Origin: an uncultured Flavobacteriaceae bacterium | GTDB lineage: Bacteria; Bacteroidota; Bacteroidia; Flavobacteriales; Flavobacteriaceae | Reading direction: 5' to 3' | DNA: 46,204 nt | NCBI GenBank assembly: GCA_937936275.1 | Contig: CALHCJ010000042.1 | Coordinates: 1 to 46,204 of the forward strand | Shown: positions 33,837 through 42,248 of the stretch, piece by piece | Layout of the letters: each line of letters starts with the position of its first letter | Numbering within the stretch: the first letter of the stretch is position 1 | The notes under the pieces: model-generated | Database searches by the model: none | What the model was told of the DNA's origin: nothing | What the model saw: only the letters and a program-made list of their open reading frames with translations | Program-made: the position numbers and the translations under genes

Positions 33837-36023
33837 TTACTTTATAAACAAAAGTTCTCTATATTTTGTTAATGGCCAAACTTGATCATCGATCAATTGC
33901 TCTAGCTTATCACTTTCATAGCGTATCTCATCAAAATGAGGCTTGATATTTTCAGCATAAGCCAACGCTTTTTTAAGACTATCCGTTAACTGGTTTGCCT
34001 TTTTTCTTGCGTCGGTCATTGCATCTGTTTTAGCTTTTAACACAACAATATGTTCTGCTATTTTCTCAATAATGTTTGATTGCCCCTCTGTTAATTTTTT
34101 GTGGGCTGCCCCATAAATATCTTTTAGCCCTAAAACATTTTTAATGAGTTTATTTTGATATGTTATTGCCGCTGGAATTATATAACTGTAAACAAGTTCA
34201 TTGAAAACACGTCCTTCAATTTGAAGATGTAAAATATAAGCTTCAAGCTCAACTTCTTGTCGTGCATTTACCTCAATCTCACTCATCACTTTCATCGATT
34301 TGAACAAGTCAATGGTATCAGGTGAAGTCAACACTTTTAAGGCCTCTGGGGTAATTTTGTTATTGCTAAGCTTCCGTTTCTTGGCTTCTTTTTCCCAGGC
34401 TTCACTATAACCGTCGCCATCAAATCGAATTCGTTTTGAAGTTTTAATATACTCACGAAGCACATTAAAAATAGCCTCATCTTTCTTCAAACTCTTCTTA
34501 TCAACTAACGCATCAACCTCTTTCTTAAAAGCTCGTAATTGCTTTGCGACAATGGTGTTCAAAATAGTCATCGGTTTAGCACAATTGGCCTGTGAACCGA
34601 CACCTCGCATTTCAAATTTATTGCCAGTAAAGGCGAAAGGTGAAGTTCGGTTGCGATCAGTATTATCCATTAAAATTTCAGGAATTTTACCAACAACATT
34701 TAATTTGAGTTCGGTTTTTTCTTCTGGGGATAATTTTCCTTTAGAAACTCCTTCCAACTCATCTAAAACCCGACTGAGCTGTGTACCAATAAAAATGGAC
34801 AGAATTGCCGGCGGAGCTTCATTAGCCCCTAAACGATGATCGTTTCCTGCGGAAGCAATCGATGATCGCAGTAACTCTTCGTAAGTGTCTACTGCTTTTA
34901 TGGTGTTGATAAAAAAGGTTAAGAATTGTAAGTTCTTCATCGGGGTAGAACCCGGACTCAATAAATTCACTCCCGTATCGGTTGCCAAAGACCAATTGTT
35001 GTGTTTCCCCGAACCGTTGATACCCGCAAAAGGTTTTTCATGAAATAACACTTTAAAGCTGTGTTTATCTGCAATTTTATCCATCACATCCATTAAAAGG
35101 AGGTTGTGATCTACCGCAAGATTTGCTTCTTCAAACACGGGAGCCAATTCAAACTGATTGGGCGCTACTTCGTTGTGTCTTGTCTTTACAGGAATACCGA
35201 GTTTCGTACATTCCTTTTCTAAATCGCTCATAAAGCTCAACACCCTACCTGGAATAACGCCAAAATAATGATCATCTAGCTGTTGGCCTTTTGCTGCAGA
35301 ATGCCCTACCAAAGTACGACCTGTAAGACTTATGTCAGGTCTTGAATTGGCCAAAGCCTTATCTATTAAAAAATACTCCTGCTCCCAGCCTAGAGTAGCG
35401 TTAACCTTAGATACGTTTTTATCAAAATATTTTGCCACTGCCGTAGCTGCTTCATCCATTGCGTGCAAGGCTCTTAACAAGGGCGCTTTATTATCTAAAG
35501 CCTCTCCAGTGTAGGAGACGAAAATTGTTGGAATACACAGGGTCGTTTCGTAAATAAAAGCAGGCGAGGTTGGATCCCAAGCAGTATACCCTCTTGCTTC
35601 GAAAGTATTTCGAATTCCTCCACTCGGAAAACTAGAGGCATCGGGTTCTTGTTGTACTAATTGCCCACCACCAAACTTCTCCAAACCGCGACCATTAGGT
35701 AGTAAGTCAAAAAATGCATCATGCTTTTCAGCCGTAGCACCTGTCAAGGGTTGAAACCAATGTGTGTAATGTGTAGCCCCCATCGAAATCGCCCAGCCCT
35801 TCATGGCCTCCGCAACTTGATCTGCAATCTTACGATCAATTTTAGACCCAGAGACTATTGCACTTTGAACACTTTGTAGCGCATCTTTCGTAAAATATTG
35901 AAGCATTCGCTCTTCATTAAAAACATTTTGAGCAAAGAGCTCAGAGCGTCTTCCTTTTTCTTCAATAGTAATTCGATTTCTGTTTTGACTCTCAGTAATG
36001 GCTTTAAATCTTGCTTTAGACAT
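33837..36023 (-). CDS. Glutamine synthetase type III
   Basis: The enzyme makes glutamine from glutamate, ammonium and ATP. Start is placed at the ATG at 36023 (MSKARFKAITESQNR), giving 728 residues, the size of GSIII (the listed ORF adds 19 unlikely residues). It has the GSIII N-terminal domain (RRSELFAQNVFNEERM), the catalytic block GWEQEYFLIDK, FAGINGSGKHNNWS for ATP/ammonium binding, and NRTSPFAFTGNKFEMR. The long helical C-terminal domain is complete. It is divergent from a type II enzyme across a shared promoter region with the putative nitrogen operator. Confidence 0.95.
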   Translation of the reverse strand: MSKARFKAITESQNRNRITIEEKGRRSELFAQNVFNEERMLQYFTKDALQSVQSAIVSGSKIDRKIADQVAEAMKGWAISMGATHYTHWFQPLTGATAEKHDAFFDLLPNGRGLEKFGGGQLVQQEPDASSFPSGGIRNTFEARGYTAWDPTSPAFIYETTLCIPTIFVSYTGEALDNKAPLLRALHAMDEAATAVAKYFDKNVSKVNATLGWEQEYFLIDKALANSRPDISLTGRTLVGHSAAKGQQLDDHYFGVIPGRVLSFMSDLEKECTKLGIPVKTRHNEVAPNQFELAPVFEEANLAVDHNLLLMDVMDKIADKHSFKVLFHEKPFAGINGSGKHNNWSLATDTGVNLLSPGSTPMKNLQFLTFFINTIKAVDTYEELLRSSIASAGNDHRLGANEAPPAILSIFIGTQLSRVLDELEGVSKGKLSPEEKTELKLNVVGKIPEILMDNTDRNRTSPFAFTGNKFEMRGVGSQANCAKPMTILNTIVAKQLRAFKKEVDALVDKKSLKKDEAIFNVLREYIKTSKRIRFDGDGYSEAWEKEAKKRKLSNNKITPEALKVLTSPDTIDLFKSMKVMSEIEVNARQEVELEAYILHLQIEGRVFNELVYSYIIPAAITYQNKLIKNVLGLKDIYGAAHKKLTEGQSNIIEKIAEHIVVLKAKTDAMTDARKKANQLTDSLKKALAYAENIKPHFDEIRYESDKLEQLIDDQVWPLTKYRELLFIK

Positions 36024-36065
36024 AATCATTTGTTCTTGACGACTAAGCAGCCGTTGATAATATGA

Positions 36066-36098
36066 CAAAATTACTATCAAATAATAGATATTTCACAA
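36066..36098 (-). promoter_or_regulatory. Candidate promoter of the GSIII gene
   Basis: On the minus strand, -33 TTG (36098-36096), a 22-bp spacer and -7 box TAATTTTG (36073-36066) lie 42 nt upstream of the ATG. The operator centre is 38 bp from the first base of this -7 box. Confidence 0.45.
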
Positions 36099-36101
36099 TT
36101 T

Positions 36102-36120
36102 ACCCTACAAAAATTAGGGT
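36102..36120. promoter_or_regulatory. Putative nitrogen operator between the glutamine synthetase genes
   Basis: ACCCTACAAAAATTAGGGT is a perfect inverted repeat whose arms extend to TTACCCTA/TAGGGTAA. It has the same ACCCT-N9-AGGGT layout as the site upstream of P-II. Its centre is 78 bp upstream of the GSII -7 box. Confidence 0.6.
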
Positions 36121-36152
36121 AATATGAAAAAGGAATAACTTTTAACAAATAT

Positions 36153-36171
36153 ACCCCCTCAAAAATTATGA
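36153..36171. promoter_or_regulatory. Half-conserved second operator copy upstream of glnA
   Basis: ACCCCCTCAAAAATTATGA keeps the left arm and the A-rich spacer of the operator but has a degenerate right arm (TATGA). Its centre (36162) is 51 bp from the full site and 27 bp from the -7 box, equal to the spacing of the proximal site at P-II. Confidence 0.4.
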
Positions 36172-36188
36172 TAATTCATCAAAAAACA

Positions 36189-36196
36189 TATTTTTG
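36189..36196 (+). promoter_or_regulatory. -7 box of the GSII gene
   Basis: TATTTTTG matches TAnnTTTG and lies 39 nt upstream of the ATG at 36236. No TTG is present at 19-21 bp upstream. Confidence 0.55.
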
Positions 36197-36235
36197 TTTG
36201 TCTTTTTATTATCGTTAACGTAACTATTGAAAATT

Positions 36236-37258
36236 ATGAGTAAGATTAAATTAGAATACATTTGGCTAGATGGATACTTCCCGACACAAAATTTGAGAAG
36301 TAAAACTAAAGTTGAAGAGCACGAAAATTTTAAAGGAACACTAGAGGAATTAGACAACTGGTCTTTTGATGGGTCTTCAACACGACAAGCAGAAGGTGGT
36401 TCGTCTGACTGCTTGCTTGTACCTGTTGCTATCTATCCTGATCCTTCTCGCATCAATGGTTATTTGGTTATGACTGAGGTAATGAATGCTGACGGAACGC
36501 CTCACGTATCTAATGGTAGAGCCACTATTGATGATGACGATAACGATTTTTGGTTCGGCTTTGAGCAAGAATATTTTATCATGGATACCAAAACGCAGCT
36601 GCCCTTAGGTTTCCCTATCGGAGGATATCCTGCTCCACAAGGAATGTACTATTGCTCCGTTGGTGGGAAAAACACGCACGGAAGAGAACTAGTTGAAGAG
36701 CATGCAGATTTATGTATTGAAGCTGGCCTAAATTTTGAAGGTATCAACCAAGAAGTTGCATCTGGTCAATGGGAGTTTCAATTGTTTGCCAAAGGTGCTA
36801 AAAAAGCCGGAGATGAAATCTGGATTGCTAGATACTTACTAGATCGTTTGACAGAAAAATATGGTTACTACATTGAGTATCATCCAAAGCCTCTTGGTAA
36901 AGATATGGACTGGAATGGTTCAGGGATGCACGCTAATTTCTCTAACGAGATACTAAGAACATGTGGAGATAAAGAGGTTTACGCAAAAATATGCGAAGCT
37001 TTCCGACCTGTAGTTAAAGAACATATTGAAGTTTATGGTGAATTTAATGATCAACGTTTAACGGGAGATCACGAAACAGCAGCGATTACTGATTTCTCTT
37101 GGGGAGTTTCAGATAGAGGTGCTTCAATACGCATTCCAATTATTGCGGTTGAGAAAGGTTGGAAAGGTTGGTTAGAAGATCGTAGACCTGCTTCTAACGG
37201 TGACCCATACAAAATTGCAGCCAGAATTATTAAGACCGTTAAAACGGCTAAAGTATAA
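36236..37258 (+). CDS. glnA: Glutamine synthetase type II
   Basis: This is a second, compact glutamine synthetase of 340 residues, similar to the eukaryotic-like GSII. The ATG at 36236 (MSKIKLEYIWLDGYFPTQNLRSK) is better than the listed TTG. Motifs are NWSFDGSSTRQAEG near residue 45, GFEQEYFIMD for metal ligands, GINQEVASGQWEFQ, NGSGMHANFS and ASIRIP. All catalytic blocks are intact. It is divergent from GSIII, and its promoter carries the operator arrangement also found before P-II/amt. Confidence 0.92.
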   Translation: MSKIKLEYIWLDGYFPTQNLRSKTKVEEHENFKGTLEELDNWSFDGSSTRQAEGGSSDCLLVPVAIYPDPSRINGYLVMTEVMNADGTPHVSNGRATIDDDDNDFWFGFEQEYFIMDTKTQLPLGFPIGGYPAPQGMYYCSVGGKNTHGRELVEEHADLCIEAGLNFEGINQEVASGQWEFQLFAKGAKKAGDEIWIARYLLDRLTEKYGYYIEYHPKPLGKDMDWNGSGMHANFSNEILRTCGDKEVYAKICEAFRPVVKEHIEVYGEFNDQRLTGDHETAAITDFSWGVSDRGASIRIPIIAVEKGWKGWLEDRRPASNGDPYKIAARIIKTVKTAKV

Positions 37259-37278
37259 TTGATTAAATTGTTGTTATT

Positions 37279-37313
37279 GCACCGTCCTTGAACTTTTTCT
37301 AGGGCGGTTTTTT
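37279..37313 (+). terminator. Rho-independent terminator after glnA
   Basis: ACCGTCCT and AGGGCGGT pair (one T-G) around a 12-nt loop, followed by six T. The T-run reaches the stop codon of the convergent gene. Confidence 0.7.
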
Positions 37314-38925
37314 ATTGTGCTTTTTTCAATGGAGTATTCATCCAATAATCATCTATTTTAACTTTGATGTTTGGTTGCTTTTCATGACCCAATGAAATTG
37401 TCTTGTTTACAAGTGAAGTATTCTCAACTTCAATATTGTTTCTCAAAATTATCTTTTGGGTGAAAAATTCACGGAACTGATCTAGCAATTCTGATTTTCT
37501 TTCTCCGATTAGATTCCCTTCTTTGTCAACCATTTTATCAATAACAATTACTAATGAGGACTTATCAATATCTTCGATTTTTGAAAAAAGAATATCAAGA
37601 CGCTTACGCTGTAACTTTCTATCTCTAGAAAACGACAACACATAGGTATCACCAATCTCTCCCATTCGAACTACCTTCTTTACTTTTAACCGATGACCCT
37701 CGTAATAAACGTTAAAATCTCTCGGCTTTAGTGTTAACCAATTTACGGCAGGTTTGTTCAAAACCATTACCATTTGATATGTATTCGGATCAAAGATTGC
37801 ATCTTTAATAAAAAAGACAGGAGGCCGAATTAACTTGAATTTATTATGAAAAGAAATATAATTTAGATACATATGATCTTTGTAGTTCTGATATTCAAGC
37901 AAAACCTCATAAAGTAAATCCATTTCCGATTCGCTAGAATTCGCGGAAGCAGTCTGATCTGAATTTTGCCGATAAACAGCGTAATCTAGTTTTCGTATCG
38001 CATATGTATCCATATCAATATAGATGTCACCGCTTACTTGAAATGGAATCTTACTCTTTCTAAACTTAATTTTATAGACTTTCTTATCACTATAGTTGGT
38101 AAGAAAATAAGTGAAGAAATCGTGTCCTTTTATAAAATCCTTTACAAAAGTATTTACATATGAATAGGTTTGTTCATTATTGTTTCTTATTGCATCATGA
38201 TTGAATAATTGAACCAATTCGTTTGGAACTACTTTATTATTAAACACAGCATCAGGTATATATTTATCTTTATTTTGGTAATCATAGGGTTTAGCGGCAA
38301 ATGAATCTATCTTAAAATCAAAATTGGTCTTGTAATCAAAAAGACCGAACTGCACACTTCTATAGTCTTTAACATCAAAACCTTTATCAACGACTTTGAT
38401 AAGTGCTTCATTTAAATTAATGTACTGTTCTTTTCGTAACTGATAATCCCTGTAATAACCTACTAATTCAAATGGATTCTTATCATAATTAGCAGGAATA
38501 CCTTCAATAGCGTACTTTATAATTTGTTCAGCCGTAAGGCTCTTCTCTGCTCTATCTAAAGTTCTTCTCTTTTTTTTGGCGGTTACAACGGTTTCTGATA
38601 ATTCAACAACAGAGGGTTTTACCAATATTTGGTTGATGATATTTTTTTTTAAACTGTTAAAATGAATCTCTTTTGTTTCATATCCCATACTTGATACTAC
38701 CAGCGTATCACTTATGGACTTAAAACCTGAGGGTATTTTAAATCCCCCGTCATTATTCGAGATGACACCAATTGCATTGTCTTTTACACGAATAGTAGCA
38801 AATACCACAGGTTCGCCAGTCTGCTGATCGATTAACCTACCACGCACAAAATCATGCTCTTGACCGAACATAAAAACACTACAACAAAGAAAGACGAGTG
38901 TATAAGTATATGTTCTAGATGACAT
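37312..38925 (-). CDS. Carboxypeptidase-regulatory-like domain protein (tandem paralogue 2)
   Basis: This is a 537-residue secreted or outer-membrane-associated protein. A signal peptide (ending VFMFGQ) precedes a CarboxypepD_reg-like beta-sandwich (about 23-110: VRGRLIDQQTGEPVVFATIRV, NNDGGFKIPSG). The rest is beta-rich with no named domain, and a TVVTAKKKRRTLDRAEK basic linker follows the sandwich. It ends IDDYWMNTPLKKAQ. It is a clear paralogue of the gene 3 bp upstream, with the same layout and tail. Its role is unknown; related proteins are often surface or TonB-receptor-like accessory proteins. Confidence 0.72.
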   Translation of the reverse strand: MSSRTYTYTLVFLCCSVFMFGQEHDFVRGRLIDQQTGEPVVFATIRVKDNAIGVISNNDGGFKIPSGFKSISDTLVVSSMGYETKEIHFNSLKKNIINQILVKPSVVELSETVVTAKKKRRTLDRAEKSLTAEQIIKYAIEGIPANYDKNPFELVGYYRDYQLRKEQYINLNEALIKVVDKGFDVKDYRSVQFGLFDYKTNFDFKIDSFAAKPYDYQNKDKYIPDAVFNNKVVPNELVQLFNHDAIRNNNEQTYSYVNTFVKDFIKGHDFFTYFLTNYSDKKVYKIKFRKSKIPFQVSGDIYIDMDTYAIRKLDYAVYRQNSDQTASANSSESEMDLLYEVLLEYQNYKDHMYLNYISFHNKFKLIRPPVFFIKDAIFDPNTYQMVMVLNKPAVNWLTLKPRDFNVYYEGHRLKVKKVVRMGEIGDTYVLSFSRDRKLQRKRLDILFSKIEDIDKSSLVIVIDKMVDKEGNLIGERKSELLDQFREFFTQKIILRNNIEVENTSLVNKTISLGHEKQPNIKVKIDDYWMNTPLKKAQ

Positions 38926-38928
38926 AGT

Positions 38929-40533
38929 TCATTCTTTTATGGATTTCAGCGGCGTATTCATCCAATAATCATCAAAATTATCAGGTTTCTTCATCGGTTG
39001 ATCCTCAAAAATAGGTTTACGCTTTTTCATTAATAAATGGTCTAAGGGCACTTTTGGGTTTAATTTAATTTTCTGAACAAAAAATTCGCGAAACTGGTCA
39101 TAATCTTTCAAAACTCGATCATTGATTAAATTACCATCAATATCTCGAATATTCTTGATATCGACCGTGAGCATCTTTCGATCTAACTTATCGTTTTCTA
39201 CCTCACTCTTTAAAACTTCCCACATACTCAACTGCTTTGAGCTTTTAAGCTTAGGAAAAAGTAAAACTTGATTTCCCACGACTACTAATCTCTCCAACTT
39301 TATGCGTTCCCCTTTAAAATAAAGTTTATAATTTTTATAGGTAGCAGCATTTTCAGCATCAATGGTGTTATTGAAGGTTAGAATAAAGTTACCTCTACCC
39401 ATGTCAAGACTTAATGATTCTAAAATAAATTTAGCGGGTTGCCGCACTTGAAATGTATTATTAAATGAGATGTAATTTAGAAACATAGTATTACCGACAT
39501 CTGCTTTATACTCCGTACTTATCTTGTAAATAATTTCACCTTTATACCCGCTCTCGCTCTCCCTTCTTTTTTTCTTTTTCAGTTCTGATTCGTCAAACAC
39601 GGTGTACTCTAATTTATGTATTGCAAAATCAGATACTCCGATATATATGATACCAGTAGCTGCATGTCTATTTTCAGTTTTTTTGAATTGAATTACATAG
39701 AGCATTCTACCATTTAAAATCGTATTCTCCAATTTTTTAAATGTGTGGTTCTTTAGAATATCTCCACTTTCTAAATTATTAATAAAGTCGAAAGTATTTA
39801 ACCGATAATTTCGAATAGGGTCGTGTACCTTTAACATAATAAATTCATTTCCCCCGTAACCAGATAAATAAGCGTTCTTTATGGTCTTAGTTCTTGACCT
39901 ATAATCGTAAGTCTTATCAGATAAAGTATCTCTTTTGAAGTTTTCATTCCGAACATAATCGTAGATCAAAGCTTTGGTGGTCGCAGTATCTATTGATTTA
40001 AAACCTTGATCGTAAACTTCTATAATTGCTTCATTTAAATTTAGATATTCGCCGTTTTCCATTTGATAATCTCGGTAATAACCAACTTTCGAATATGGCT
40101 TTTCTGGATAATTATTAGGAATAGCATCAATTGCTCTTTGAACAATTTGTTTTGCATTTAATTCTCTTTTCTTTCTTCGTTTCACCCCTACTATTGCTTC
40201 CTCTAACTCAATCACAGCTGGAACTAAGCGAATAATATTTGGTTTGGTAATCGTTAAATCAGAAACTAAAACTTCATAGTTTTGATAACCCATCGAAGAG
40301 ATTTCAATAATATCTCCGTACTCCTTATATTTTTTCGGAATTTTAAAACCACCATCAATGTTCGATATAACGCCCAGTGAACGATCTTTTATGCGAATAC
40401 TCGCAAAAGCTATTGGTTCTGCGGTTTTAGAGTCAATAAGAATACCTCTAATAAAATCAGGCTCTTGAGCATGTATTACCGCTGAAATGGAAATCAAAAA
40501 AATACAAAAGCAATAACGTAATTGTCTCCCCAT
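38929..40533 (-). CDS. Carboxypeptidase-regulatory-like domain protein (tandem paralogue 1)
   Basis: This is a 534-residue protein with signal peptide (ISISAVIHAQ), a CarboxypepD_reg-like domain (about 23-110: IRGILIDSKTAEPIAFASIRI, SNIDGGFKIPKK), a basic linker (VKRRKKRELNAKQIVQRAI) and a long beta-rich region with the pattern VGYYRDYQMENGEYLNLNEAIIEVYDQGF that is mirrored in its neighbour. It ends DDYWMNTPLKSIKE. The start is the ATG at 40533. The two genes evidently arose by tandem duplication and form one operon. Confidence 0.72.
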   Translation of the reverse strand: MGRQLRYCFCIFLISISAVIHAQEPDFIRGILIDSKTAEPIAFASIRIKDRSLGVISNIDGGFKIPKKYKEYGDIIEISSMGYQNYEVLVSDLTITKPNIIRLVPAVIELEEAIVGVKRRKKRELNAKQIVQRAIDAIPNNYPEKPYSKVGYYRDYQMENGEYLNLNEAIIEVYDQGFKSIDTATTKALIYDYVRNENFKRDTLSDKTYDYRSRTKTIKNAYLSGYGGNEFIMLKVHDPIRNYRLNTFDFINNLESGDILKNHTFKKLENTILNGRMLYVIQFKKTENRHAATGIIYIGVSDFAIHKLEYTVFDESELKKKKRRESESGYKGEIIYKISTEYKADVGNTMFLNYISFNNTFQVRQPAKFILESLSLDMGRGNFILTFNNTIDAENAATYKNYKLYFKGERIKLERLVVVGNQVLLFPKLKSSKQLSMWEVLKSEVENDKLDRKMLTVDIKNIRDIDGNLINDRVLKDYDQFREFFVQKIKLNPKVPLDHLLMKKRKPIFEDQPMKKPDNFDDYWMNTPLKSIKE

Positions 40534-40607
40534 TCATTAAATTATTTTAAGATTTAGCTTGGAATAAAGTAGGAAATAAGCATCAAAAATTATACCAAGC
40601 TACACCA

Positions 40608-41546
40608 CTATTGGATCGTAAAATAGACAAAAGTTAAATAAATGCAGAGCAATACCAAACCGTCTCGCCAGCCTAATCGAAGTTTATTGGGAAGAAAAAC
40701 TAAGGGAAGTATTAGGAAGGAAATTGCCAACATCCAGAAAATATCATTAGTGAGTAGACTTTCATCCATCACACGGATGGGTGTAATAATTGAGGTAATT
40801 CCTAATACTGCTAACAAATTGAAAATGTTAGAACCAATCAGATTGCCAAGCGAAATTGCTTTTTCCTTTTTAATTACAGCAATAATAGATGCTGCTAACT
40901 CTGGAATACTAGTACCAATTGAAACCACAGTAATGCCAATAACACGTTCACTTACGCCATAAGAAGACGCCATACCAACAGCTCCTTTGATAAGCAACTC
41001 AGAGCCTCCCCATAATCCTAATCCGCCCAAGCCTAATAATAAAACCGTTTTATACAGCGGTAGGGGAAGATCATCTTCAGGTGCCTCATCAAGCACTGCA
41101 GTCTTCTGAAAACGCAGGAGATACACTAAAAAAGCAAAGAGTACCACAACCATGACAATACCTTCGTACTGCTGTAATTCCCCATCAAAATAAATGAAAC
41201 CAAAAAATAGTATAGAAGCCAACATCATCACCGGCCAGTCTGTTTTGTAAAAGCTCTTGTTCACATCTATACTTCCTAATAAAACTGTAATTGCTAAAAC
41301 CAACCCAAGATTTGCAATATTAGAACCTACTACATTACCCAAAGCTAAATCAGGAAAGCCATCTAAGGCAGCTTTAATACTAACTATTAGCTCTGGCGCC
41401 GAAGTGGCAAAAGAAACCACAGTCATACCAATAACGATTTTAGGAATATTTAATTTAAGAGATAAAGCAACAGCAGATTTTAAAAGCCAGCTACCTCCTA
41501 ATATCAAAAGGGTAAGTCCCACCAGTATATAAAGAGGGTTTTCCAT
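40608..41546 (-). CDS. Calcium/sodium antiporter (CaCA family, YrbG-like)
   Basis: This is an inner-membrane exchanger of 312 residues with ten predicted helices in two inverted halves. Both alpha-repeats are plain: GMTVVSFATSAPELIVS...GNVVGSNIANLG and GITVVSIGTSIPELAAS...GNLIGSNIFNLL. The acidic residues in PEL of each repeat are the ion ligands. The cytosolic linker between halves is short and acidic (DEAPEDD). It is monocistronic, 74 bp upstream of the tandem paralogue genes on the same strand. Family members expel Ca2+ with Na+ or H+ uptake; the exact ions here are inferred. Confidence 0.9.
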   Translation of the reverse strand: MENPLYILVGLTLLILGGSWLLKSAVALSLKLNIPKIVIGMTVVSFATSAPELIVSIKAALDGFPDLALGNVVGSNIANLGLVLAITVLLGSIDVNKSFYKTDWPVMMLASILFFGFIYFDGELQQYEGIVMVVVLFAFLVYLLRFQKTAVLDEAPEDDLPLPLYKTVLLLGLGGLGLWGGSELLIKGAVGMASSYGVSERVIGITVVSIGTSIPELAASIIAVIKKEKAISLGNLIGSNIFNLLAVLGITSIITPIRVMDESLLTNDIFWMLAISFLILPLVFLPNKLRLGWRDGLVLLCIYLTFVYFTIQ

Positions 41547-41940
41547 AGGTTAGTTTTGACAAATATAGGAGAAGATTTTGATTTAAATTTCATAAAAACC
41601 TAAAGTCCTTTTTTAGTCAAAAAGTTTAAAAAGAATGACGAAAAATGTAAAAAGTGATACATTTTTGATAAAAAGACCCTTAGAAAAGTAAAAAGTGGAG
41701 AAAAATACCCTTCAAAAGTTTCAATCTATAATAATTTAATAAATAATATATTACATTTTAATACATGAACGTAGACACAATGTAAATAATTAAAATACAA
41801 ATCGTTTTTTTTATTTCAATAGTGTATTCAGTTGTATCGATTTTGATATAAAAGCTTGCAAGTGAATATTTTAATTCTATATCTTAAATGGACAATCGAT
41901 TGTGTATAGTTATTTATTAAATCCTTAAAACCTCCATTTT
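41547..41940. other. AT-rich gene-free interval
   Basis: This is 394 bp without an ORF, mostly A/T homopolymer stretches. Two ACCCT half-sites (41676 and 41707) occur without a partner arm. No RNA family or clear promoter is recognised, although the promoter of the 20-residue peptide must lie near its right end. Confidence 0.4.
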
Positions 41941-42003
41941 ATGATTACACTAGTTAAGTTTTTGTTGTTTGTGTTGTTATCACTGATCACGATAGTAACT
42001 TAA
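41941..42003 (+). CDS. 20-residue hydrophobic peptide ORF
   Basis: A short frame encodes MITLVKFLLFVLLSLITIVT and a TAA stop: one basic residue, then a transmembrane helix to the end. It is too short for the ORF track. A strong terminator begins 23 nt after the stop and no other plus-strand gene could use it, so a transcript of this region is likely. Single-helix peptides of this size occur as type I toxins, membrane-protein modulators or leader peptides; nothing in the sequence distinguishes these. The coding status is uncertain; the RNA itself could be the product. Confidence 0.45.
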   Translation: MITLVKFLLFVLLSLITIVT

Positions 42004-42025
42004 GTAGAATCATATAGGCCTATAT

Positions 42026-42053
42026 AAAAAGACCGCCCTATGGCGGTCTTTTT
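42026..42053 (+). terminator. Rho-independent terminator after the 20-residue ORF
   Basis: AAAAAGACCGCC and GGCGGTCTTTTT form a perfect 12-bp stem with a CTAT tetraloop. Confidence 0.8.
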
Positions 42054-42073
42054 AATTCTACTCTTAAAGTATT

Positions 42074-42081
42074 TATATTTG
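42074..42081 (+). promoter_or_regulatory. -7 box of the 50-residue protein gene
   Basis: TATATTTG is a perfect TAnnTTTG match ending 14 nt before the ATG at 42096, implying a leader of about 10 nt. No clear -33 TTG. Confidence 0.5.
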
Positions 42082-42095
42082 TGAAAACCAACCGA

Positions 42096-42248
42096 ATGAA
42101 AAAGTCATTCTTTAAATTTCTTGCGAAAGTAAATAAAGTGCTTCTCCCATCCTTTACCAAGAAAAGATTGGACCTAGCAAAAGCTTCTAAATTTCAATTA
42201 GCCATTATCGGCTGGCGCTACTTTGTGACTACGAAAGCCTTAGACTAA
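42096..42248 (+). CDS. Small basic protein (50 residues), often labelled SsrA-binding protein in Flavobacteriaceae
   Basis: This frame of 50 codons plus TAA was missed by the ORF track. The peptide is basic and amphipathic: MKKSFFKFLAKVNKVLLPSF, then RLDLAKASKFQLAIIGWRYF. From memory, similar ~50-residue proteins in Flavobacteriaceae are labelled SsrA-binding protein, but this one is far too short to be SmpB, so the label would be a mis-annotation; the real function is unknown. A perfect -7 box precedes it, and it overlaps the end of convergent apt by 4 bp. Confidence 0.7.
   Translation: MKKSFFKFLAKVNKVLLPSFTKKRLDLAKASKFQLAIIGWRYFVTTKALD

Noticed and set aside
41676-41711. Two ACCCT half-sites in the AT-rich gap before the 20-residue peptide
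   Set aside because: No AGGGT partner arm at 9-nt spacing and no -7 box at 27 bp, so they do not meet the pattern seen at P-II and glnA.
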